A DNA stretch of 5,214 nt from Aquirufa sp. GTDB lineage: Bacteria; Bacteroidota; Bacteroidia; Cytophagales; Spirosomataceae. A program made the translations under genes and the position numbers. Shown in pieces: positions 1 through 5,214 of the stretch. How positions within the stretch are numbered: position 1 is the first letter of the stretch; each line of letters starts with the position of its first letter. The DNA lies in contig JAURHT010000133.1 in the NCBI GenBank assembly GCA_030833145.1, positions 1 to 5,214 of the forward strand. The letters run 5' to 3'. The notes beneath the pieces are model-generated. The model made no database searches and was not told the DNA's origin. It saw only the letters and a list, made by a program, of their open reading frames with translations.

Positions 1-216
1 AGAAAAGATCCGTATTTGAATGCTTTACAAGTGAAATTTGCCTATGCACTAACGGTACACAAATCCCAAGGTGGTCAATGGTCCGCCGTATTTGTAGATC
101 AGGGTTATTTAAAGGAAGATCAAATAGATGCGGAATATTTACGCTGGTTGTATACAGCTATTACGCGAGCAACGCATGAAATCTTCTTAGTAAATTTCCA
201 TGAACGCTTCTTCTAA
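1..216 (+). CDS. RecD/UvrD-like superfamily 1 DNA helicase, C-terminal fragment (5' end outside window)
   Basis: The reading frame is open from base 1 to the TAA at 214-216 and gives the last 71 residues of a longer protein. The TTG at 16 is an internal leucine, not a start, because the frame continues to the left edge. Two helicase motifs of the UvrD_C_2 type are visible. TVHKSQGGQW (fragment residues 18-27) resembles the late SF1 motif that couples ATP and DNA binding. LYTAITRA (residues 50-57) is motif VI, with the arginine finger R56 that contacts ATP. By family, this is a cytoplasmic ATP-dependent DNA helicase. The closest flavour is the RecD-like AAA ATPase common in Bacteroidota, which would carry its Walker A and B motifs upstream of this window. 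The motifs and the short tail after motif VI suggest an intact natural C-terminus. The exact subfamily and substrate cannot be told from this fragment. The gene converges on the marR-family gene, and their stop codons overlap. Confidence 0.85.
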   Translation, partial: RKDPYLNALQVKFAYALTVHKSQGGQWSAVFVDQGYLKEDQIDAEYLRWLYTAITRATHEIFLVNFHERFF

Positions 217-704
217 AGCTTCGAATTTGCAAATGATTCACTTTCTGAATCTAAATAAGAGTTTGATTCGTAATGTAATAGCATCTTCTCCATGGCGGAT
301 CTGATTTGATCCAAGTTATCCGTTCCGATGATTTTGGATAATTCCTGATCTACTTTCTGACGACACTGATGTAAGGCTTGTAAAAATTTCTCACCTTCCT
401 GCGTCGTATTAATTAAAGTAGCGCGTAAATCCTCTGGGTGCTTTAAATTCAATAAAAAGCCTTTCTCTGCTAACTCATGTACTAATTTACTGATGGCTTG
501 TTTCGACACATGTACTTTTTTCGAGATTTCAGCGGCTGTTATCCCCTCCTCCTTTAGATTCATCATCACCATCACGTGTCCCACCTTAAAGTCATGATAC
601 CCCAATTCAGCTAAGTAATGGGCATTCAAAGACTTAATGACCCGGTAGGACTTGGCAAATAGCCGAGTCAAAAACAATTCCGATTCTTCACGAGCGTCTA
701 ACAT
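213..704 (-). CDS. MarR-family transcriptional regulator, probable repressor of the adjacent efflux operon
   Basis: The product is 163 aa, close to the usual MarR length of about 140-160. Residues 56-80 form the helix-turn-helix (TAAEISKKVHVSKQAISKLV), with residues 67-80 as recognition helix. Residues 84-100 form the wing and contain the family's D-x-R signature (D92, R94 in HPEDLRATLI). Helices at about 5-33 and 103-146 would make the dimer interface. The tail (about 147-163) is serine-rich and probably disordered. The ATG at 704 is the only long start, since an in-frame TAA lies just upstream at 714-716. It is a cytoplasmic dimeric DNA-binding protein. MarR proteins next to emrAB genes usually repress them and are released by small phenolic or hydrophobic ligands. 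Here the divergent placement and the inverted repeat between the genes support repression of the pump plus autorepression, by inference. The ligand is unknown. Confidence 0.93.
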   Translation of the reverse strand: MLDAREESELFLTRLFAKSYRVIKSLNAHYLAELGYHDFKVGHVMVMMNLKEEGITAAEISKKVHVSKQAISKLVHELAEKGFLLNLKHPEDLRATLINTTQEGEKFLQALHQCRQKVDQELSKIIGTDNLDQIRSAMEKMLLHYESNSYLDSESESFANSKL

Positions 705-708
705 ATCA

Positions 709-740
709 CAAAATTAACACAAGAAAATTAGTCAACCAAA
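709..740 (-). promoter_or_regulatory. Predicted Bacteroidota-type promoter for the marR-family gene
   Basis: Read on the minus strand, TAATTTTG (716 down to 709) is a perfect match to the Bacteroidota -7 consensus TAnnTTTG. It is preceded after 20 bp by TTTG (740 down to 737), a fitting -33 element. The -7 element ends only 4 nt before the ATG at 704, so the predicted transcription start falls at or within a base or two of the start codon and the mRNA would be nearly leaderless. The -33 element lies partly in the spacer of the inverted repeat at 730-746, so a bound regulator should block this promoter. This is a consensus match, not a mapped start. Confidence 0.65.
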
Positions 741-746
741 TTGACT
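730..746. promoter_or_regulatory. Probable MarR operator (6-5-6 inverted repeat)
   Basis: AGTCAA (730-735) and TTGACT (741-746) are perfect inverted copies separated by CCAAA, giving a 17-bp near-palindrome. This is the size and symmetry expected for a winged-helix MarR dimer. It sits between the divergent regulator and pump genes. It overlaps the -33 regions of both predicted promoters: the plus-strand TTG is inside its right arm, and the minus-strand TTTG is in its spacer and ends within one base of that arm. One dimer could therefore shut off both directions. Binding by the neighbouring MarR protein is inferred from position and symmetry. Confidence 0.72.
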
Positions 747-770
747 TTATTGGAAAATATTCTAGCTTTG
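741..770 (+). promoter_or_regulatory. Predicted Bacteroidota-type promoter for the efflux operon
   Basis: TAGCTTTG at 763-770 matches the Bacteroidota -7 consensus TAnnTTTG exactly. TTG at 741-743 is a -33 element, with a 19-bp spacer in the range known for this phylum. Transcription would start near 774-777 and leave a leader of about 12-15 nt before the ATG at 789. That leader has no Shine-Dalgarno sequence, as is common in Bacteroidota. The -33 TTG lies in the right arm of the inverted repeat at 730-746, so repressor binding should exclude RNA polymerase. No other good promoter was noticed before the downstream genes, so this one probably drives all three. Confidence 0.7.
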
Positions 771-788
771 TGATTCAATTAAATTCCT

Positions 789-1826
789 ATGACAGATACG
801 CCCAAACAAAAAAAGAATTTACCTAAAATCATTCTTGCAGCAGTTTTCCTTTTAGGAGGCTATTATGGTATCAGTAAATACCGCTATGCAACCACACACG
901 AAGACACGGATAATGCGCAAATCGAAACCTATTTTGTGCCCGTATTGCCTCGAGTGGCTGGTTTTGTGAAAGCAGTCAATGTCCATGATTACGAGATGGT
1001 CAAAAAAGGAGCAATATTAGTCGAAATCGATAATGAAGAAGCAAAATTAGCTCTAGCTGAAATGGAAGTAGATTTAGATCAAGCCACTATCGATGTTACT
1101 GCAGCTAAAGCGAATTTGACAAGTCTTCAAAAGGCTATTCAGGCGCAACAAGCACAAGTAAAAACGGCTGAATATTTGAAAAATAAAGCAGATCGTGATT
1201 TACAGAGAAATAGCGAATTAGAAAAAGCAAAGGCCATCACCCATCAGCAATGGGTTGATTCAAAAGATCAAGTGGAGTTAGCAAATATCAAATACTTCGG
1301 TTCAATTGATGAATTAAACAGCACCAAGTCCAAACTAGCGATTCAAGAATCTGCCGTGAAACGCGCTGAGAACTTAGTGAAGAATAAAAAAGTCAAGATT
1401 GCTCAACAAAAATTAAAGTTGAACTACTATACGATTTCAGCACCGGTGTCTGGAAAAATTGGTAAGAAATCAATCGAACCAGGTCAATTCATTCAGGTTT
1501 CACAACCTTTAATGACCATTGTGGATAATAATACGTTCTGGGTAGTGGCGAACTTCAAGGAGACTCAAGTACAAAAACTACGTACGGGAATGGAGGCGGA
1601 AATGACCATAGATGCCTTTCCTTCCGAAAAAATCAAGGGAAAAGTGATTTCCATTTCTGAGTCAACAGGGGCTAAAACCTCTTTATTACCTCCAGATAAT
1701 TCGTCTGGGAACTTTGTGAAAGTAACACAGCGTATCCCAGTTAAAATCGAAATTTCAGATCTAGCTAAATACAAATCGATGCTTCGTGCTGGTATGTCTT
1801 TAGAAGTATCTATCCCCTTGAACTAA
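789..1826 (+). CDS. emrA: EmrA/HlyD-family membrane fusion protein (periplasmic adaptor of a tripartite drug efflux pump)
   Basis: The product is 345 aa, somewhat shorter than E. coli EmrA (about 390). Residues 1-10 are a charged cytoplasmic tail and about 11-28 a single membrane anchor. Residues 38-85 are the first half of the lipoyl-like domain (EDTDNAQIETYFVPVLPRVA, then VKKGAILVEIDN). About 86-211 form a long alpha-helical coiled-coil hairpin rich in A, K, Q and E. About 212-246 are the second lipoyl half (YYTISAPVSGKIGKKSIEPG). About 248-345 are the beta-barrel, with the EmrA-like FKETQ at 256-260 and the PPDNSSGNFVKVTQRIPVKI stretch at 301-320. The protein would bridge EmrB in the inner membrane and the outer membrane channel. 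The start is fixed by an in-frame TAA at 780-782. It is first in the operon, behind the predicted promoter, and ends 4 bp before emrB. The substrate cannot be read from the sequence; a multidrug or hydrophobic acid substrate is typical of the family. Confidence 0.95.
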   Translation: MTDTPKQKKNLPKIILAAVFLLGGYYGISKYRYATTHEDTDNAQIETYFVPVLPRVAGFVKAVNVHDYEMVKKGAILVEIDNEEAKLALAEMEVDLDQATIDVTAAKANLTSLQKAIQAQQAQVKTAEYLKNKADRDLQRNSELEKAKAITHQQWVDSKDQVELANIKYFGSIDELNSTKSKLAIQESAVKRAENLVKNKKVKIAQQKLKLNYYTISAPVSGKIGKKSIEPGQFIQVSQPLMTIVDNNTFWVVANFKETQVQKLRTGMEAEMTIDAFPSEKIKGKVISISESTGAKTSLLPPDNSSGNFVKVTQRIPVKIEISDLAKYKSMLRAGMSLEVSIPLN

Positions 1827-1830
1827 TTTC

Positions 1831-3414
1831 ATGGAGCGCCCGCAAGGATTTGCCAAATTTATTATTGTCATAACCACCATTACGGCTGCCGTCATGGAGT
1901 TATTAGATACGACTATTGTCAATGTGGCCCTGAACCAGATCTCTGGTGCTTTGGGAGCTACGATTGAGGATATCGCGTGGGTAATTACCAGTTATGCCAT
2001 TGCAAACGTTGTTATCATACCGATGACGGGGTTTTTAGGGGAGTATTTTGGCCGAAAGAATTATTACCTCGGTTCGATGATTCTCTTTGGCGTCGCGTCT
2101 TATTTCTGTGGGATGAGTGAAACGCTTTGGGAATTAGTGTTCTGGCGCTTTATCCAAGGAATTGGTGGTGGTGCCCTTTTATCCACTTCCCAAGCCATTT
2201 TATTCGATGCCTTTGAGCCAGAAGATCGCCCAATGGCATCAGGGTTCTTTGGCATGGGAATTATTTTAGGACCTTCTTTAGGTCCTGTTTTAGGGGGGTA
2301 TTTAGTGGATAACTTTCACTGGTCAGATATCTTCTTAGTGAATATCCCTATTTGTGTGATTGCGGTCATTTTAACGCTTGTCTACATCGATCGAAAAGAA
2401 GGCGAAGGAGCGAATAGAGCCAATATGACGATTGATTACCCGGGTATTATTCTGCTAATGATTACCGTGGGTGGTTTGCAATTTATGCTGGAAAAAGGGG
2501 AATCAGAAGATTGGTTTGACTCTCGATTAATCAACATTTGCGCTATTCTCTTTGTAGGTGGATTGGCAGGATTCATTTATCGTGAATTAAACACGAAACA
2601 GCCCGTGGTGAATTTGCGTATCTTCCAAAACCAAACCTTCACCATGAGTTCCATTTTTACCCTGGTGGGTGGTTTCGGACTATTTACCTCTGTATTTGTG
2701 TATCCGATTATGGTACAACGCATTAACGGATTAACGCCTACAGAGACTGGATTATCCTTAATGGTACCTACGTTTTTAGGTGTATTCCTATTCCCAGTGA
2801 TTGGAAGGGCTCTTTCTAAAGGCGCAAAACCACTTCCCTTCATGGTATTCGGGATTTTAATCTACATTGTATTCGGTTTTATTGGTGGCGAATCCACTAG
2901 TGACATGGGGCGTTGGGATTTCTTCCCCATGCAAATGCTTCGCGTAATTGGTGTCTCTTGCTTACAAATGCCTCTAATTAATCAGGCGGTGGCTGGATTA
3001 AAGCCTCAAGAATATGCCTCTGGAATTTCGTTAACGAATATGATTCGACAGCTAGGCGGTGCATTCGGCATTGCCGTGGCAAATAATTATGCCACAACTC
3101 GCGCTGCACAACACCGTTCCGATTTATTAGCTAATGTAACTGCTGAGAATCCAGCCTTCCAACAGCGTTTTCAAGGTATTTCACAAACCTTAGCACAGAA
3201 AACGGGGGAGATGGCAAAAGCAGGAGAAATGGCTTATAAACAAATCGATTTAATCGTTACTAAACAAGCTTACTACTTAGCATACTTAGATACCTTCCGC
3301 TTAGTATCCATCATTTTCATTTTGATTTTCCCCTTCGTTTTTTTGATTAAAACACCGAAGAAGGACAAAAAAGACATCGAAAAAATTCTAAAAGCCAGTG
3401 AAGAGGCTCATTAA
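1831..3414 (+). CDS. emrB: EmrB/QacA-type (DHA2) MFS multidrug efflux transporter, 14 membrane helices
   Basis: The product is 527 aa, normal for a 14-helix DHA2 antiporter of the inner membrane that exports drugs in exchange for protons. The signature motifs are in order. D1-type LDTTIVNVAL at 25-34 carries D26, the conserved acidic residue of helix 1. Motif A is GFLGEYFGRKNYYL at 67-80. Motif B is RFIQGIGGG at 106-114, with the conserved R106. The exporter-specific motif C (141-156) has the GP-x2-GP-x2-GG pattern (GPSLGPVLGG). WSDIFLVNIP follows at 164-173. Hydrophobic helices fall at about 8-30, 49-71, 78-96, 103-125, 136-158, 165-186, 203-221, 233-250, 270-292, 305-325, 335-351, 367-388, 398-418 and 488-507. 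The loop at about 420-487 is probably periplasmic, as in E. coli EmrB. The C-tail is lysine-rich. The start ATG lies 4 bp after the emrA stop, with an in-frame TGA at 1819-1821, and no Shine-Dalgarno is seen. Translational coupling with emrA is likely. Confidence 0.96.
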   Translation: MERPQGFAKFIIVITTITAAVMELLDTTIVNVALNQISGALGATIEDIAWVITSYAIANVVIIPMTGFLGEYFGRKNYYLGSMILFGVASYFCGMSETLWELVFWRFIQGIGGGALLSTSQAILFDAFEPEDRPMASGFFGMGIILGPSLGPVLGGYLVDNFHWSDIFLVNIPICVIAVILTLVYIDRKEGEGANRANMTIDYPGIILLMITVGGLQFMLEKGESEDWFDSRLINICAILFVGGLAGFIYRELNTKQPVVNLRIFQNQTFTMSSIFTLVGGFGLFTSVFVYPIMVQRINGLTPTETGLSLMVPTFLGVFLFPVIGRALSKGAKPLPFMVFGILIYIVFGFIGGESTSDMGRWDFFPMQMLRVIGVSCLQMPLINQAVAGLKPQEYASGISLTNMIRQLGGAFGIAVANNYATTRAAQHRSDLLANVTAENPAFQQRFQGISQTLAQKTGEMAKAGEMAYKQIDLIVTKQAYYLAYLDTFRLVSIIFILIFPFVFLIKTPKKDKKDIEKILKASEEAH

Positions 3415-3419
3415 TTATT

Positions 3420-4712
3420 ATGAAAAAAATTGCCCTATTTACCCTGATTGCCTTCTGTTCGCAAGCTCAAACGAATAAAGAACTGAACGCACTAGTTCAG
3501 CAAGTTTTAATCTATTCACCAGTTCTAAAGGCACAAAAGACTACATTGCAAGCTGGAGAGGTAAAATCACAGATTCAAAGTTCTTTCGCGAAACCGACGG
3601 TGGCTTATGAGGCTGGCATTACTCGAATAGATCCAGTATCTAAGGTAACATTTGCGACTGGCGGCGTTCCATCCGTATTACAATTCCAACCTAACATGAA
3701 TTACAATACGAATTTCGTTGCAAGCCAAACCTTGTATGATTGGGGGAAAAACAAATCCACCATCGACAAAATCCTATTAGAAACGCGTCTTTCTCAAACT
3801 CAAATAGATCAAACGGCATTTGGTTTAGCCTTTCAAATCGCGACGGTTTACCACCAGGTTTTGTTTTTACAAAACGTAGTCGCGATACAAAGAGCGGAAT
3901 TAGGTCGCATCAATTCACACAAGGCCATTGTGGAGAACCAAATTAAATTAGGCGAGGCGCTAGAATTAGATGTGATGGGACTTCGAATCAGGGTTCAAAA
4001 TCAAGAAACGAAAATCACCGAGACAGAAACTCAAATAGATAAATTAATTGATTTCCTTCAAACCCAAAGTGGCCAAAAGGATTTGAAAAGTCAGATTAAA
4101 GCGATTCTACAAGCTAAGTCCACAAAAGGGGCCATTGATCAACATCCTACTATCCTAAGCCTGGAAGCGGAAAAATCAGTATTCGAACAGGAAATCGCTA
4201 TTCAAAGCAAGGCGAGTACCCCTACCCTTGCTGGTTCTGCCTCTTTAGGTGTGCGCAATGGATATTTACCACGTATCAATGGAGAAGTGCCTGCTTTTGA
4301 AGATGACTTCAAGTTAAATTCTCTAGTGGGAATTAAATTAACCGTGCCTATTTATTCTGGCAAGAGAGCGAGTATGCAGCAGCATTTGGCCAAAATTCAA
4401 CAGGAACGCATCTCCTTCCAAAAAGAAGACACACAATCTAAGTTAGCCTATGAATTACGTCAAGGGGAGGCTAATTTAAAGCTAATAGAAGACAAATTAG
4501 CTACTCAAAAGAAAGTGATTGAGCAGGCAAAATATGCTTATCAATTAGGAGAAGCACGTTACAAGGAAGGAACGATTAAGCAATTGGAATTAGATCAAAT
4601 CCAAAACTTGTTAGAGGAAGCCCAATTGCAGGAGGAGAATTTTAAATATCAATTCAACCTCCAACAATTGGACTTACTGAAAACTCAGGGTGTGAAGTTT
4701 TGGGAATTATAG
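3420..4712 (+). CDS. TolC-family outer membrane efflux protein (channel of the EmrAB pump)
   Basis: The product is 430 aa, typical for the family. Residues 1-16 are a signal peptide (MKKIALFTLIAFCSQA, cleavage probably before Q17). C13 does not sit in a proper lipobox because F12 precedes it, so this is unlikely to be a lipoprotein. Two homologous OEP halves are visible. Each has a beta-strand segment with a Y-x-G-K turn (SQTLYDWGKNKSTID at 102-116 and VPIYSGKRASMQQ at 309-321) followed by long alpha-helices. The helices are Q-, E- and K-rich (about 117-232 and 318-420). The second half has the AYQLGEARYKEGTI stretch (373-386) seen near the helix tip region in TolC proteins. Three such subunits would form the outer membrane channel docking with EmrA. 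It starts 5 bp after emrB and so gives the operon its own exit duct. The last codons overlap the convergent alanine dehydrogenase gene by 6 bp. The C-terminus is complete. Confidence 0.94.
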   Translation: MKKIALFTLIAFCSQAQTNKELNALVQQVLIYSPVLKAQKTTLQAGEVKSQIQSSFAKPTVAYEAGITRIDPVSKVTFATGGVPSVLQFQPNMNYNTNFVASQTLYDWGKNKSTIDKILLETRLSQTQIDQTAFGLAFQIATVYHQVLFLQNVVAIQRAELGRINSHKAIVENQIKLGEALELDVMGLRIRVQNQETKITETETQIDKLIDFLQTQSGQKDLKSQIKAILQAKSTKGAIDQHPTILSLEAEKSVFEQEIAIQSKASTPTLAGSASLGVRNGYLPRINGEVPAFEDDFKLNSLVGIKLTVPIYSGKRASMQQHLAKIQQERISFQKEDTQSKLAYELRQGEANLKLIEDKLATQKKVIEQAKYAYQLGEARYKEGTIKQLELDQIQNLLEEAQLQEENFKYQFNLQQLDLLKTQGVKFWEL

Positions 4713-5214
4713 ATTAAAGGTTGCCGACACACCTGGATGGAATAGTTTACCATCATAGATCGTCAACCCTTTATTTAAGGCTTCATTTTGAATGCACGCC
4801 TCCGTCCAGCCTAAATTAGCTAGCAAATGTATATAGGGCAAAGTCGCTTGAGTTAAGGCCATTGTCGATGTTTGAGGTACGGCTCCTGGCATATTAGCTA
4901 CGCAATAATGCACAATACCCTCTATTTCAAAAATAGGATTCTCATGCGTTGTAGGTTTGCAGGTCTCAATACATCCGCCTTGATCCACAGCCACATCCAC
5001 TAGAACCGTACCTGGAGCCATCTTCTTAAGGTCGTCTCGTTTAATCAAATGAGGAGCTTTGGCACCATGTAATAAAACAGCCCCGATTACTAAATCCACC
5101 GATGGTAATGCTTCTTGAATCGCATAAGAAGTAGAAAACTGAGTCGAAACATTAGCTGGCATCACCTCATCCAAATACCGAAGTCGAGCTAAATTTGTAT
5201 CCATAATGGTTACA
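4707..5214 (-). CDS. ald: Alanine dehydrogenase, C-terminal portion (5' end outside window)
   Basis: This minus-strand frame runs open to the right edge. The codons before the apparent Met at 5204 read V-T-I, so VTIMDTNLARLRYLD is the internal NAD-binding segment and not a start. About 168 residues of a protein usually near 370 aa are present. The aspartate after that Met (codon 5199-5201) fits the acidic residue that binds the NAD ribose. Further on come DLVIGAVLLHGAKAPHLI, VDVAVDQGGC with the family's catalytic aspartate (codon 4983-4985), PTTHENP, and HYCVANMPGAVPQTST, all hallmarks of Ald. The enzyme converts L-alanine to pyruvate and ammonia with NAD+, reversibly, in the cytoplasm. The substrate-binding N-terminal domain lies outside the window. 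A normal C-terminal end (GKLFHPGVSATFNL) and conserved motifs indicate an intact gene. It converges on the efflux operon, overlapping it by 6 bp, and has no evident functional link to it. Confidence 0.95.
   Translation of the reverse strand, partial: VTIMDTNLARLRYLDEVMPANVSTQFSTSYAIQEALPSVDLVIGAVLLHGAKAPHLIKRDDLKKMAPGTVLVDVAVDQGGCIETCKPTTHENPIFEIEGIVHYCVANMPGAVPQTSTMALTQATLPYIHLLANLGWTEACIQNEALNKGLTIYDGKLFHPGVSATFNL

Noticed and set aside
16..216. TTG at 16 as the start of a small standalone 66-aa protein
   Set aside because: The frame is open to the window edge and the residues match the interior of a helicase C-terminal domain, so this is a truncated larger gene.
225..234. Perfect 10-bp palindrome ATTTGCAAAT near the helicase/regulator junction
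   Set aside because: It is within the regulator's coding sequence, has no loop or T-run, and is short enough to occur by chance in AT-rich DNA.
748..759. Small inverted repeat TATT-GGAA-AATA between the -33 and -7 elements of the efflux promoter
   Set aside because: Four-base AT-only arms are too weak to claim as an operator; the 730-746 repeat is longer and better placed.
1565..1774. Minus-strand open frame of 69 codons inside emrA
   Set aside because: It lies wholly within a well-supported gene, has no recognisable domain and no promoter; it is a shadow frame.
2268..2286. Inverted repeat AGGACC-N7-GGTCCT
   Set aside because: It arises from codons for the repeated Gly-Pro pairs of MFS motif C (GPSLGP), so protein constraint explains it; there is no T-run for a terminator.
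2577..2843. Minus-strand open frame of 88 codons inside emrB
   Set aside because: It is antisense to conserved transporter helices, with no family resemblance; it is a shadow frame.
3420..3470. Possible lipoprotein signal (Cys13) in the TolC-family protein
   Set aside because: The residue before the cysteine is phenylalanine, which does not fit the lipobox; an ordinary signal peptidase site after SQA is a better reading.
3740..3946. Plus-strand open frame of 68 codons inside the TolC-family gene
   Set aside because: It is an out-of-frame reading of the coding region with low-complexity, implausible composition and no known motif.
4707..5204. ATG at 5204 as the start of a short standalone protein
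   Set aside because: The codons upstream continue the conserved VTI-D-N NAD-binding segment of alanine dehydrogenase, so the Met is internal.

Overview
The window looks like an ordinary chromosomal segment of a Bacteroidota bacterium. A Cytophagales-type relative is plausible, but that is a guess. Three things support the phylum. The divergent intergenic region carries two perfect copies of the Bacteroidota -7 promoter element (TAnnTTTG), each with a TTG/TTTG -33 element. The starts lack Shine-Dalgarno sequences. The protein flavours fit too: a TolC-family protein encoded with EmrAB, and a compact RecD/UvrD-like helicase C-terminus.

Layout from left to right: (1) 1-216, the C-terminal end of a superfamily 1 (RecD/UvrD-like) DNA helicase, cut by the left edge. 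(2) 213-704, minus strand, a MarR-family regulator whose stop codon overlaps the helicase stop. (3) 705-788, the only real intergenic region. It is 84 bp long and holds divergent promoters arranged around a 6-5-6 inverted repeat, the likely MarR operator. (4) 789-4712, a tight plus-strand operon with gaps of 4 and 5 bp: an EmrA/HlyD membrane fusion protein, an EmrB/DHA2 14-helix MFS transporter and a TolC-family outer membrane protein. (5) 4707-5214, minus strand, the C-terminal half of alanine dehydrogenase. It overlaps the end of the efflux operon by 6 bp and is cut by the right edge.

Together the middle four genes form a self-contained multidrug export cassette. A proton-driven inner membrane antiporter (EmrB), a periplasmic adaptor (EmrA) and an outer membrane channel (TolC family) would pump a hydrophobic or toxic compound straight out of the cell. 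The divergent MarR regulator probably represses both itself and the pump until a ligand releases it. The helicase and alanine dehydrogenase are unrelated neighbours.

No RNA gene, insertion sequence, CRISPR array, integration site or clear rho-independent terminator was seen, and no gene-free stretch exceeds 84 bp. I found no sign of an undescribed system. The most informative non-obvious feature is the compact divergent promoter/operator at 705-788.
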